A stretch of 44,138 nt of DNA from a virus. The translations under genes were made by a program, and so were the position numbers. The DNA is taken from positions 1 to 44,138 of IMG/VR virus record IMGVR_UViG_3300008267_009701, one strand, 5' to 3'. This document shows, piece after piece, positions 15,162-23,965 of the stretch. How positions within the stretch are numbered: the first letter of the stretch is position 1; every line of letters begins with the position of its first letter. The notes below the pieces were generated by a model. The model worked only from the letters and a program-made list of their open reading frames with translations. It searched no databases and was not told the DNA's origin.

Positions 15162-16769
15162 TTAAGTAACTAATGACTCTGGTTGTGGTAAAGATGTTAA
15201 TAAACCTTCAGTTTCCCCACCAGTAGTTTCTTTAGTATAACTTTTAATTATATCAGCTTTTTTCTTAGCTATTTTTTTAATAATTTTTTTAACAATTTTT
15301 TTAATTAATTTTAAAATCTCTCTTTTTAAGATTGAGAATAATATCTCAACTAATACAGCCCAAGACTCCCTCACTATATATTCAAAAAATGACCTATTAA
15401 ATATAGCGAAATCAAAACTAGTTTCTTGTAAAGTTTTATTTAAAGTTGTTATATAATTAGCCATATTAGTTATAGCGACTACTGTAGGTTTATTAAAACT
15501 ACTTTTAACTAAAGTTTTTGGTAATTCTTTTATTAAATCTTTGTTAAATTTATCTTTGATTGATTCAGCATTTTTAGGTGATTTTTTAGAAGCAATATCA
15601 TCAATTTTATTTAATATTTCTAAAGTTTTTCTTTCTTGTAAAGACGGATTATATTTATTGTCTTTCATTTCATTTAAAAGAGTGAATAATTCAGGTGATT
15701 CTGTAGCTAAATCAAATTCATATACACCACAACCTAAATCCAATTCCATTATACCTAATTTTCTACCGATAGCATTTTTTTCTATATCAGATAATTCATC
15801 ATCATTAAAAGTAAAAAATGAGTCATCATAAACTATTTCATCATAACAAGGGTCTACATCTAATATTTTTTTACTCAACTTATTAAGTTTTTCATCATCA
15901 ATTAATTGATCTTTTGTTACTTCAGTTCTTGATGATATAATACCAAAAACACCTTCTAATAAAGTAGTCATAAACTGTTCTTTACTAAAAAGTTCTATAC
16001 TAGACATAAAATCTAATAAAAATTTAGAAAAACTTTTATTATCGTAATTAGAGTTTATTTTAAAATCAATTTTATTAGATTGTGTTGTAGTACTAGTGGA
16101 ACCACTAACATAACCATAAAAAGTTAAATCTATTAGTGGGCCATCTGGACCGTCCCATGTATTAGTTGTGTTAGGTGTTCTGATTGTATCGAAAATAAAT
16201 TTATCAAAATCTTTATCTGATCCACTAAATAGAAGAGTTGAAACACCGTTATCTGGGTCATTTTTAAATTGATTAACAAAATCTATTTGTGAAATCAACA
16301 TACCTAAACTTTGGTTAGGTGGTATTGCAAAATCTGAGGAACATGAATTAGATTCTAATATCCCATTAATTATCGCGTCTTTTAGAATTGATTTAAATCT
16401 TGGGAAGAATTTATTAAAAATTTCTATTAATAATTTTCCAGCATAACTTCTTTTTTTAGGATCTTCCTCTTCTTCTTTTTTTTCTTGATTTTTTTCTTTC
16501 CCTCTATTTGTTAATTTACCTTTACCAGGTAAATCAAAACTAAAACCCCTATCTACATTTTTTTGTTTTTTAGAGTCTTCTTCTTTTTTTTCATCTTCAT
16601 TACTATCAGTAACTACACTTAAAAAATCTAATAAAAAGGGTATTATGTCCTTGGATTTTTCATCGGCAGACTCAAAAGAAGATGTTTTTTTTGTATCTGG
16701 TAAATCATTTAAAACTTTAAGTATACCAGTTTCTTCTAATAATAAATTTTTTTCTTCAATAAAACCCAT
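15162..16769 (-). CDS. Large baseplate-operon protein with cationic C-terminal helix
   Basis: 535 residues. The first ~110 residues are charged and low in complexity, with Lys/Glu/Asp runs. The region 120-470 is mixed helix and strand (PPNQSLGMLISQIDFVNQF, a Gly/Ser/Thr loop with DGPLIDLTFYGYVSGST). Near the C-terminus a striking amphipathic Lys/Ile helix (LKLIKKIVKKIIKKIAKKKADI, about 490-512) looks able to bind membrane or polyanion. It lies within the baseplate operon and overlaps the 116-residue gene by one base (ATGGG start next to its stop). Probably a virion structural protein; identity unknown. Confidence 0.65.
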   Translation of the reverse strand: MGFIEEKNLLLEETGILKVLNDLPDTKKTSSFESADEKSKDIIPFLLDFLSVVTDSNEDEKKEEDSKKQKNVDRGFSFDLPGKGKLTNRGKEKNQEKKEEEEDPKKRSYAGKLLIEIFNKFFPRFKSILKDAIINGILESNSCSSDFAIPPNQSLGMLISQIDFVNQFKNDPDNGVSTLLFSGSDKDFDKFIFDTIRTPNTTNTWDGPDGPLIDLTFYGYVSGSTSTTTQSNKIDFKINSNYDNKSFSKFLLDFMSSIELFSKEQFMTTLLEGVFGIISSRTEVTKDQLIDDEKLNKLSKKILDVDPCYDEIVYDDSFFTFNDDELSDIEKNAIGRKLGIMELDLGCGVYEFDLATESPELFTLLNEMKDNKYNPSLQERKTLEILNKIDDIASKKSPKNAESIKDKFNKDLIKELPKTLVKSSFNKPTVVAITNMANYITTLNKTLQETSFDFAIFNRSFFEYIVRESWAVLVEILFSILKREILKLIKKIVKKIIKKIAKKKADIIKSYTKETTGGETEGLLTSLPQPESLVT

Positions 16770-17119
16770 TATTCATCTTTTTTACCAAACATGTCCCTCA
16801 ATAAATCCATATCTTCGGGAGTTAAAGAACCGTCAGTTTTTGTTTCTGAACTATCACCTTTAAAAATTAATGTACTCATTAATTTAACTAATGATAATTT
16901 TTTATCAATTGTACTATCTACTAATTTTAATAAATCAGTGTTAGCTTTATTTAAATTAACTAGGTCATGCATATCATCTACTTCAACCTTCTTTTTGTTT
17001 TCGTTAATTTGTCTAATAGCTGTAGTACGTTGTTCCACAAGTTCGTTATAAGCTTCTTGTGCCATACCTAAAAAACTGTCAGTACTTAATCTTACTTCTT
17101 TTTTCTTTGGTCTTCCCAT
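16769..17119 (-). CDS. Small helical protein, first gene of the baseplate operon
   Basis: 116 residues. A basic start (GRPKKKEVRL) is followed by long helices (about 14-90, AYNELVEQRTTAIRQINENKKK, KANTDLLKLVDSTIDKKLSLVKLM) and an acidic end (LTPEDMDLLRDMFGKK). Position just after the gp55-like gene and the short hydrophobic-acidic tail raise the idea of a gp33-like late coactivator (T4 gp33 is 112 residues). However, its own late-type promoter and place at the head of a structural operon fit a virion or packaging role equally well. No family assigned. Confidence 0.6.
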   Translation of the reverse strand: MGRPKKKEVRLSTDSFLGMAQEAYNELVEQRTTAIRQINENKKKVEVDDMHDLVNLNKANTDLLKLVDSTIDKKLSLVKLMSTLIFKGDSSETKTDGSLTPEDMDLLRDMFGKKDE

Positions 17120-17133
17120 TTTAATATTTTCTT

Positions 17134-17142
17134 ATAAATATC
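17134..17142 (-). promoter_or_regulatory. Late promoter element (GATATTTAT)
   Basis: On the minus strand GATATTTATAAG ends its 9-nt core 14 nt before the ATG at 17119. ATATTT pairs with AAATAT in the leader (6 bp), just ahead of the start codon rather than over it. Confidence 0.6.
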
Positions 17143-17155
17143 TTTTTATTTAATT

Positions 17156-17938
17156 TTAAAAAGATTCTTCTCTTAATACATTATAAATAACACGATACCT
17201 TTTCATTGCATTTCTAATATCTTTTGTTGTTAGGGAAGTGATTTCCCTCATATAATATAGTATTAAGTTTTTATTGAATTTATTTTTACCAGGGACGTTA
17301 TCATCATCAAATAAATTTTCCCACTCATCTAAAATGGAAGTTAAAGCTTTACCAACCTTTAATTCATTTTCAGACAAAACTTTGTTTTCCATTTCTTTTT
17401 TTATACTATTAGATATATCCTCTATTAATTGGATTAAGTCATTATTTGTCTCATCTATATAGTAAGCCATATTTTCATCTTCCTCGATTAAAGGAGCAAA
17501 ATCATCATAACTTAAATTCTGCTTTAACCTTTTATCTTCTTTAATCATTTTACCTAGAAGGTAATGTTTACAAACAGTACCATAATAAGAATATGATTTC
17601 TTATTTTTTAAAGGTTTAAATTTATGGAATTTTATATGTAAAAAACTTAAAGTATCTGAATGAAGGTCTTCAAACTCCATTGTTTTAGAATAGAGTTTGT
17701 ACCTTCTAATAATACTTTCAATCATTTTGTTTAACGGGGCTTTGAGTTGTTTACTATAGATTCTATTTCTAAGTATATCCTCTTCTGTCGTACCAGTCCA
17801 TCTATACCCCTCTTGTGTAGAGGGGTCTTTAATTAATTTACCAAGTTCAAGATATTTCTTTACTGCTTCTTCCTCTTCTGGACCAAAGTAAGGTTTTTTA
17901 TTTGGTTTTCTACCCCTTTTCTTTGGTTCATCTTGCAT
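17156..17938 (-). CDS. 55: Late-transcription sigma factor (T4 gp55-like)
   Basis: 260 residues. After a basic N-terminus (KKRGRKPNKKP), residues about 75-150 look like sigma-70 region 2: YKLYSKTMEFEDLHSDTLSFLHIKFHKF, then KNKKSYSYYGTVCKHYLLGKMIKEDKRL, in the order seen in T4 gp55-type sigma factors. The segment after 150 is acidic and the last ~40 residues are helical and basic. There is no clear region 4, as expected for gp55. It would direct the host RNA polymerase to phage late promoters; the ATATTTAT elements in this window are natural candidates. The gene lies at the downstream end of the long minus-strand early/middle block, 3 nt after the glycosyltransferase gene. Confidence 0.75.
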   Translation of the reverse strand: MQDEPKKRGRKPNKKPYFGPEEEEAVKKYLELGKLIKDPSTQEGYRWTGTTEEDILRNRIYSKQLKAPLNKMIESIIRRYKLYSKTMEFEDLHSDTLSFLHIKFHKFKPLKNKKSYSYYGTVCKHYLLGKMIKEDKRLKQNLSYDDFAPLIEEDENMAYYIDETNNDLIQLIEDISNSIKKEMENKVLSENELKVGKALTSILDEWENLFDDDNVPGKNKFNKNLILYYMREITSLTTKDIRNAMKRYRVIYNVLREESF

Positions 17939-17941
17939 ATT

Positions 17942-18754
17942 TTAGACTGTATGTTCTTCTACGTTATATGTCATTCCCCTATCTTGTTTAAAATAACATT
18001 CTTTTTTAGCTGTATTAAACCACCATTTTGCTTCAAGAGGATTCATTTTCTCTTCACCATTATAATATTCAAAAAATAATGATGATGGTCTCATATTAGT
18101 TTTTTTGTAACCAATTTTAGGGATTGTCATGATTTTTTTATCGTAATAAGTCATTCTTAAGAAAAACTCATAATTAAATTGTAATTTAATACTTGGTTTT
18201 AATTTACCTACAGATTCAAAAGATTCTTTTCTTATAACCGAACCAGATAATTGGAAACTAGGGTAGTTTAATAAAGCGTCATTATCTAACATACCGATTT
18301 TATCTGAAAAATCTTTAGCCCAAACAGGTTCATTAGTAAAATGTAAAAATCTACCTTCAGTATTAGCATCTAATACAATTGGTAAAAATACATCAACCTC
18401 ATCGTAATAATTAGAATATTTACTGAAATTACTAAACCAAATTTTAGAATACTCATCATCCATTTCTAAAATAGAAAACCATTCAGTCTCAACTTTAGAA
18501 ACACCGTAATTAATTTGGGAACAAAAATCTGTTTCACCATCATTTTCCACTATTTCTAAAATAGATTTTATTTTATCATCATATTCAAAAGATTCTACCG
18601 TATTTTTAACTTCACTACCTTTAGGTACTACAACCAATAATTTAGTAGGTAATTCTTGTTGTTCTCTAATACTAGCTATAGCTTTAGCGAAATAATCTTT
18701 TTCTTCTTCGTTAATTCTATGTACCGGTAAAATAACTGTTACTTTATTATCCAT
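17942..18754 (-). CDS. Family 2 glycosyltransferase
   Basis: 270 residues with a GT-A fold start (VTVILPVHRINEEEKDYFAKAIASIREQ) and an acidic metal-site motif ILEMDDEYS at about 96-103. Later SGSVIRKESFESVGKLKP and YEFFLRMTYYDK match the acceptor side of GT2 enzymes. It would transfer a sugar from a nucleotide donor; donor and acceptor are unknown. It overlaps the upstream GT-B gene by 8 nt and is the last sugar gene before the sigma factor gene. Confidence 0.82.
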   Translation of the reverse strand: MDNKVTVILPVHRINEEEKDYFAKAIASIREQQELPTKLLVVVPKGSEVKNTVESFEYDDKIKSILEIVENDGETDFCSQINYGVSKVETEWFSILEMDDEYSKIWFSNFSKYSNYYDEVDVFLPIVLDANTEGRFLHFTNEPVWAKDFSDKIGMLDNDALLNYPSFQLSGSVIRKESFESVGKLKPSIKLQFNYEFFLRMTYYDKKIMTIPKIGYKKTNMRPSSLFFEYYNGEEKMNPLEAKWWFNTAKKECYFKQDRGMTYNVEEHTV

Positions 18755-19844
18755 TGTTTTCTTCTGTTTTTGTTTCTGTTGTTATTGTTAAATCATATTG
18801 TTCTAAACTCTTCTCAAACTCTGAAATTATTTTTTTAGTTAAATTTTCAAAATAATTTTTAATAGTTTCTTTTTGTTCTTCGGGTTTATATTTTGTACTT
18901 GTTTCATCCATTTCTGTGTACAATTCTTGTGGTTCTAAATCTTCTAACCAAGCTTGTAAGTAATTACCCAAAATATCTACAATGTTATTAACATTATTAG
19001 TCCACATACCATTTCTATCTGTCATCCATTCAGGTACCATATTAGGTACTTTACCAATAACAGGTACACCACATCTCATAGATTCTAAAGGGAAAGTACC
19101 AAAACCAGAAACATCATCAATCCAAACTGAAACACAAGATTCAGCTAAATTTTCAGCAAATTTCTCTCTAGACATACCTCTTAAATCTCTAAAAGAAATC
19201 CATTTTAAATGAGGGTATTTAACATAAAATGTTTTAAATATTTTTAGAGTATCTCTTTGGTCTCTAGTATAAATTGTTACGATTGGTTTTTTAGGTTCTT
19301 CGGATTTTTTGAAGTACTCTGGGATTGATATTGATGTTACCCCTACTTCCATTAATGGATTTGAAAATAAATTTTCAATATATTCTTTTTGTGTTTCAGA
19401 GGTTGTGATAACGTCTCTTACTTTGTAATCGGACCAATTTTTACCAGGTTCTAACATTTCAAAAATATAATCATATGCTTGTGACATAACCATTTTTCTA
19501 CAAGGTAAACCTTTAATTTGTTCTAGAACATTACCAAAAATTTCTGGTATAATAACCAAATCAACACCACTAACTTTTAACTCATTTCTTTCAATTGATA
19601 AATGTGGTAAATTACCGTATTCTTCTCCTAACCAAGATGAAGCGTTTACGTAATCATTTTTTTCATGTAAAATATATGCTTTATAACCTAATTCAGTCAA
19701 AACTTTTACATGTTCATAAACGTTAGCTACACCAGCTGTAGGTGTACCTTTAGTATCCATAGTAAAAAAATAAATACCAAAGTCTTTTTTTGATATTTTT
19801 TCAATGTTGGACTCGATTTGTTTTACAATTTCTAGTTTTTCCAT
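18747..19844 (-). CDS. GT-B glycosyltransferase (GT4-like)
   Basis: 365 residues. The N-terminal Rossmann-like half contains GTPTAGVANVYEHVKVLTELGYKAYILH, the usual GT4 start. The C-terminal half has SVWIDDVSGFGTFPLESMRCGVPVIGKVPNMVPEWM (about 240-275), which carries the GT4 donor-binding E and the G-x-P-V-I pattern. The C-terminal ~60 residues are a charged helix rich in Glu and Thr. It lies 2 nt from the upstream small gene and overlaps the GT2 gene. The substrate is not predictable. Confidence 0.8.
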   Translation of the reverse strand: MEKLEIVKQIESNIEKISKKDFGIYFFTMDTKGTPTAGVANVYEHVKVLTELGYKAYILHEKNDYVNASSWLGEEYGNLPHLSIERNELKVSGVDLVIIPEIFGNVLEQIKGLPCRKMVMSQAYDYIFEMLEPGKNWSDYKVRDVITTSETQKEYIENLFSNPLMEVGVTSISIPEYFKKSEEPKKPIVTIYTRDQRDTLKIFKTFYVKYPHLKWISFRDLRGMSREKFAENLAESCVSVWIDDVSGFGTFPLESMRCGVPVIGKVPNMVPEWMTDRNGMWTNNVNNIVDILGNYLQAWLEDLEPQELYTEMDETSTKYKPEEQKETIKNYFENLTKKIISEFEKSLEQYDLTITTETKTEENNG

Positions 19845-19846
19845 TT

Positions 19847-20200
19847 TTAACTTCTGTTTCTTTTTATTAATTTATTTTTTATTAAAGTGTTAAACGCCAA
19901 TTTAAAAGGTATACTTAATTGGTCCTCTAATTTTTGCACTCCCATAGCTTCATCAACAATACTATTTTCAGTGAGTATCGCTTCTATTAAACCTTTAGTT
20001 ATTTCCCATTTTGCTACATCGACCATAGGTCCTTGTAAATCTAAAACAGAAATTTCTTCCTCTTTAGTACCTTCAGTACCATCTTCTTTTTCTAGTAAAT
20101 CTTTTAGATTTCTAGGATCTTCTTCTTCTACTTTAACAAAGTCTGTAATAGCTTTTATGTCTAAGTAATATTGCTCTCCGGCTATACCAAATAATTCCAT
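19847..20200 (-). CDS. Conserved small phage protein
   Basis: 117 residues from the ATG at 20200 (a TTG two codons upstream is less likely). A short N-terminal part (ELFGIAGEQYYLDIKAITDFV) is followed by an acidic linker and a helical C-terminal domain (VAKWEITKGLIEAILTE, LEDQLSIPFKLAFNTLIKNKLIK). It looks like a compact binding or regulatory protein. No family was recognised. It stands in the same-direction gene train between the HAD-like gene and the GT-B gene. Confidence 0.6.
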   Translation of the reverse strand: MELFGIAGEQYYLDIKAITDFVKVEEEDPRNLKDLLEKEDGTEGTKEEEISVLDLQGPMVDVAKWEITKGLIEAILTENSIVDEAMGVQKLEDQLSIPFKLAFNTLIKNKLIKRNRS

Positions 20201-20236
20201 AATCAATTATTAATAATAAATTTTAATATGTAAACT

Positions 20237-20932
20237 TTAAAGGACCCATTCACCCTCACCTCCATCAAAAATACTTTTAATTGAGTTTATAGTAAAGCTA
20301 TCAATTTCTTTAATTGTTTTAATATTTAAGTCTGATTGAGTCATTAGTTTATTGTATTCTTTTTCAACCCTAACACAAATTTTATTTTTAGGTTTAGTTT
20401 TTATAATTGTAGGATGGTCGGTAATCATAACATCAACATGGTCCCAAACTTTTTCATATTCTGTAACAAATTTTATGTTAGGACACATCGATTTAGTTTT
20501 TGATAAAAAGAATAATGTTGATGGTATTGCTAAACCTCCTTCTCTTGTTATTATAATAAATTCATGTTCAGGATTCTCTAATATTAAATTATTTAAAGTT
20601 TCTATAGCGGAACTAACAATTTCATTAGCATAACCAAAAATTTCTAATGTACATTTTTCGTACATAAATTCTTCTAAAGTAACTTTATTTTTAACATTTA
20701 ATAATTTAGTTTCTTCTTTTGAATCAAAAAAAGAATCTTCATTAAAATTAGGGTTAAACTCTAATTCTGCTTGTACAATTTCTTCTTCAGGAAAAGTAAT
20801 CCAATTTTCTAAATCATAGTCTTTTATTTCTATTGGTTCATCCTCTTCATTAGCAAAGTATTTTTGGAAAGTATTTTCTATTTGACCAAAGTAATCACGT
20901 AAAACATTATCTATTGAAACTCCTATTTTCAT
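20237..20932 (-). CDS. HAD-like / 5'-nucleotidase-like protein
   Basis: 231 residues. The start KIGVSIDNVLRDYFGQ resembles HAD motif I as found in phage and deoxy-nucleotidase relatives (hydrophobic-D-x-D/N-x-V), although the first Asp of the usual D-x-D pair is replaced by Ser. A second strand, HEFIIITREGG (about 128-138), fits motif II with Thr, and VDVMITDHPTIIKTKPKNKICVRV (about 167-190) fits the motif III/IV end. With the altered motif I, catalytic activity is doubtful. It lies 13 nt downstream of phoH. Confidence 0.45.
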   Translation of the reverse strand: MKIGVSIDNVLRDYFGQIENTFQKYFANEEDEPIEIKDYDLENWITFPEEEIVQAELEFNPNFNEDSFFDSKEETKLLNVKNKVTLEEFMYEKCTLEIFGYANEIVSSAIETLNNLILENPEHEFIIITREGGLAIPSTLFFLSKTKSMCPNIKFVTEYEKVWDHVDVMITDHPTIIKTKPKNKICVRVEKEYNKLMTQSDLNIKTIKEIDSFTINSIKSIFDGGEGEWVL

Positions 20933-20945
20933 ATAAAATATTTTT

Positions 20946-21701
20946 TTAATTTTTTCTTTTAGTATTAGGAATTTTACCAGCAGCTAAAGCCATTTCATAG
21001 TTATCGATAATCTTTATAAGTAATGGGTCCCTAACAATATCCGCTCTCTCAAATTTAAAATGAAACATCTGTTCATCATTACCTAAAATATCGTTTATAA
21101 AGAAATCTAATGCAACATATTTTTCGTTAATATCATTTTGCCTTGAGTCACCAATAATAGCTATTTTAGAACCTTGTCCAAACCTAGTAATAGTAGTCAT
21201 TAATTGTTTGATGTCAGCATTTTGCATCTCATCACAAATAATAAATGAATTTTTGAATGTTCTACCTCTCATGTAAGCGATAGGTTGCATTTTAATAGTA
21301 CCATTATCCAACCACATTTTAAGTGTTTTAGAGTCTACCATTTCAGTTAAATTGTCCATGAAAGATTCAAAGAAAGGTGCTATTTTATCTTTTTCAGTAC
21401 CAGGTAAAAAACCTAAATCCTCACCTGAAGTCTCTAAAGGTTTAACTAAAACAATTCTCCTAACTTCATTTTTTTGTAAGGCTTTAACTGCTGCATAACA
21501 AGCAGTAAATGTTTTAGAAGTTCCTGGAGGACCTACAATACTTATTATTCTAGCGTCTTTAATACCATTATAAAGTTCGTATTGTTTTTCGGATAATTTA
21601 ACGGATAAATAATTAGAAAATTCTTTATTGACTTGTTCATTTTCTAAGTATTCGTCATAAGATTCTTGTACATTTATCTTATTTTTTCTTTTAGTCATCA
21701 T
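20946..21701 (-). CDS. phoH: PhoH-like ATPase
   Basis: 251 residues. Walker A GPPGTSKT (57-64), the PhoH block VLVKPLETSGEDLGFLPGT (84-102), Walker B FIICDEMQN (153-161), and the sensor GDSRQND (184-190) are all present and well spaced. PhoH proteins are RNA helicase-like or nuclease-linked ATPases common in large phages; their phage role is not settled. The N-terminal ~40 residues are a charged extension. It is the most secure early/middle-type gene in this part of the operon and lies between an SDR gene and the HAD-like gene. Confidence 0.92.
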   Translation of the reverse strand: MMTKRKNKINVQESYDEYLENEQVNKEFSNYLSVKLSEKQYELYNGIKDARIISIVGPPGTSKTFTACYAAVKALQKNEVRRIVLVKPLETSGEDLGFLPGTEKDKIAPFFESFMDNLTEMVDSKTLKMWLDNGTIKMQPIAYMRGRTFKNSFIICDEMQNADIKQLMTTITRFGQGSKIAIIGDSRQNDINEKYVALDFFINDILGNDEQMFHFKFERADIVRDPLLIKIIDNYEMALAAGKIPNTKRKN

Positions 21702-21721
21702 AGTTTATTTTTATTAAAATA

Positions 21722-22576
21722 TTAATAATTGTTCTCGATTAAAAAATTATTTTGGAATAATTTTTTTGTAAAATCAGACATTTCTTTAATTTGTGTATCT
21801 AAATTTGGTATTTTGAATTTGGCTAGGTTATCCAAATATATAGTGGATAAACTACGGTCTACTTTAGTATTAACAGATACCGGTGTTATATCTATGCCCA
21901 AATTAAAATGTTTATTAATTAATGAAGATAATTCATACTTATTTAAGGTATCTGAATGCAAATGTTTTATACCCGACCAATATAAATTATTGTCTATCAT
22001 AGCTTCAACAATTTTAGCAAACTGTAGACAAGTAACACCATTCCATTTATGATTTAAATAACCATTTATTTTACCATCTTTATTAGATTTAATCCATTCA
22101 ACTAAAGATCTACCATTACCAACCTCTTCACCTATAATAGAAGTTCTAATGACCGTACAATTTTCAGGTTCACCTAAAGATTTTGTTCTACCATAAACAT
22201 CACTAATGTCATGTGAATCTTTTTCATCGTACTGACCCTTATCACCTGTATAAACACAGTCTGTTGTTGGGTGAATCATTCTTACACCCATATTTTGACA
22301 AACATTTGCCAATATTCTAGGGAATACTGAATTAACCTGTATAGCGTTTAAATCACCTAAAGAGTCTACCATAGGTTTAATAGTACCGATACAGTTAATT
22401 ACTATATCCCCTTCTTTTAAACCTAGATGAAATAATTTAGCTTGTAATTCTTCTTGACGTACACTAGATGCGTCAATTTCATTTCTAGTAATATCTACTA
22501 CTGTATATCGATTTTTTAAATAGGTAGAAACATATCTACCTAACATCCCATTTGATCCAAAAACAAAAATTTTCAT
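21722..22576 (-). CDS. SDR sugar-nucleotide reductase (RmlD/CapF-like)
   Basis: 284 residues. The nucleotide-binding start is IFVFGSNGMLGRYVSTYL (G-x-x-G-x-x-G). TTDCVYTG (about 103-110) carries the catalytic Ser/Thr position, and DVYGRTKSLGE supplies the Tyr-x-x-x-Lys pair. These are typical of extended SDR enzymes of the dTDP-4-dehydrorhamnose reductase type. It would reduce a 4-keto sugar nucleotide. It lies 3 nt downstream of the cupin gene. In bacterial CapF a similar SDR is fused to a cupin, so the two genes may act together. Confidence 0.8.
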   Translation of the reverse strand: MKIFVFGSNGMLGRYVSTYLKNRYTVVDITRNEIDASSVRQEELQAKLFHLGLKEGDIVINCIGTIKPMVDSLGDLNAIQVNSVFPRILANVCQNMGVRMIHPTTDCVYTGDKGQYDEKDSHDISDVYGRTKSLGEPENCTVIRTSIIGEEVGNGRSLVEWIKSNKDGKINGYLNHKWNGVTCLQFAKIVEAMIDNNLYWSGIKHLHSDTLNKYELSSLINKHFNLGIDITPVSVNTKVDRSLSTIYLDNLAKFKIPNLDTQIKEMSDFTKKLFQNNFLIENNY

Positions 22577-22579
22577 ATT

Positions 22580-22996
22580 CTATCTATAATCTTCTTCCCA
22601 GATATTCCATCTGTCATGTTCTTCTCTAATATCATCACCTAAACTTTCTTCTAATGTGGATGTAGAGAAAAATATTATTTTAGTATTTTCTTCTAATGAT
22701 TTAAACCCATTATAGTTACCTGGTGGTATCCATAAAATTTTAGGTAATTTATCACTTAATATAAATTTAGAAATTTCTTCGGTTTTTATGTTAACAACAC
22801 CTATTAAAGCTGACCCACTCGCAACATATACATATTTACCTTCTTTTTCGTGTCCATGCCAAGCTCTAATAAAACCTCTTTGATGGTTTTCAACTTGATA
22901 AAATCTTTTTACGCCATCAAAATTAAAGTCATTAACAAATCTCACTGAACCTCTATCATCTATAGATAATCCACCACTTAAAACTTTTATCTCCAT
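22580..22996 (-). CDS. RmlC-like cupin, sugar-nucleotide epimerase/isomerase
   Basis: 138 residues, a single cupin domain. RFYQVENHQRGFIRAWHGHEKEGKYVYVASGSALIGVV contains the RmlC-like core with RAWHGH (metal or catalytic His), followed by KILWIPPGNYNGFKSLEE. These enzymes epimerise or isomerise 4-keto sugar nucleotides, or serve as the cupin half of CapF. The gene overlaps the SDR gene upstream by one base and is 3 nt from the SDR gene downstream, making a three-gene sugar cassette. Confidence 0.78.
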   Translation of the reverse strand: MEIKVLSGGLSIDDRGSVRFVNDFNFDGVKRFYQVENHQRGFIRAWHGHEKEGKYVYVASGSALIGVVNIKTEEISKFILSDKLPKILWIPPGNYNGFKSLEENTKIIFFSTSTLEESLGDDIREEHDRWNIWEEDYR

Positions 22997-23958
22997 TAAA
23001 TAAGTTCGTTTTTTTCTTTTTTATTCTTTAAATAGGTACCATTATGATACACTTTATCTTCAGGATTTTCAACCCTATTCTCATTAAATAATTTTAACAT
23101 ACGATTAACCTCATCTTCAACGGTTACTCGTGGTTTGTATTTAAAGGTATTTAAAGATTTGGTATTATCTACTCTATAATTTCTAGCGTCTTGGAAAGAT
23201 ATTTCTGTGTAATTTATTTTAGTGTTGGGTATTAATTTAGCTACTCTTTCACCAAGTTCTTTAATGATAACATTTTCTTTAGCTAAAACAAAAATACCTT
23301 CATATTCTTCTTTACAAGTCTCAGTTACATATTCAGCAATATCCTTAACAGCTATAATAGGTCTCCATTGTTCACCACCATTAATAGTTATTTCATTATC
23401 TTTAACAGCTTTCATTGTTAAAACGTTAACTACTAAATCCATTCTTAAACGTGAATAAGTGTCACCTAAACCAAAAACAGTACCTAACCTAAATATAGTA
23501 CCACCTTTTTCTAATATATGTTTTTCAGCTTCTAATTTTGTTGACGCGTAAGACGATAAAGGATTTGTATCACTTTCTTCATTTAGTAATCCGTCTTGAG
23601 CACCATATACTGAACAAGTAGACATAAAAACTAAGTGTTTAGAAGGTGAAACAACATCACAGAAATCTTTTATGGCTTTATAATTTATTTCTTCTGTTAA
23701 TTTATTATCAACACTACAAGCTGGGTCACCAACTAAAGCTGACATTAATACTATAACATCAAAATCTTTTGACACATTATAGAGTTTTTCAGTATCTCTA
23801 ATATCACCATATATAAAAGGTATTTCTTTTAAAAACCTATTCTCATATAATAAATTATCATAAACAGTCACATCAAAACCATCTCTTATCAAATAATCAC
23901 AGGTTAAACCACCAATATAACCAGCTCCACCACATACTAAAACTTTTTTATTTCCCAT
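22996..23958 (-). CDS. NAD-dependent sugar-nucleotide epimerase/dehydratase (SDR)
   Basis: 320 residues. The Rossmann start VLVCGGAGYIGGLTCDYL (GGAGYIG) is clear. MSTCSVYG (about 111-118) and SSYASTKLEAE supply the Ser and Tyr-x-x-x-Lys catalytic set. FRLGTVFGLGDTYSRLRMDLV and GGEQWRPIIAVKDIAEY are typical of UDP-hexose 4-epimerase/dehydratase relatives. The product sugar cannot be fixed. It is the first gene of the three-gene SDR-cupin-SDR cassette and follows a methyltransferase gene by 7 nt. Confidence 0.85.
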   Translation of the reverse strand: MGNKKVLVCGGAGYIGGLTCDYLIRDGFDVTVYDNLLYENRFLKEIPFIYGDIRDTEKLYNVSKDFDVIVLMSALVGDPACSVDNKLTEEINYKAIKDFCDVVSPSKHLVFMSTCSVYGAQDGLLNEESDTNPLSSYASTKLEAEKHILEKGGTIFRLGTVFGLGDTYSRLRMDLVVNVLTMKAVKDNEITINGGEQWRPIIAVKDIAEYVTETCKEEYEGIFVLAKENVIIKELGERVAKLIPNTKINYTEISFQDARNYRVDNTKSLNTFKYKPRVTVEDEVNRMLKLFNENRVENPEDKVYHNGTYLKNKKEKNELI

Positions 23959-23965
23959 AAATTTA

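Noticed and set aside
16769-17119. Calling this gene gp33 (late coactivator)
   Set aside because: Length and position fit, but no sequence similarity is visible and it lies on a late structural transcript.
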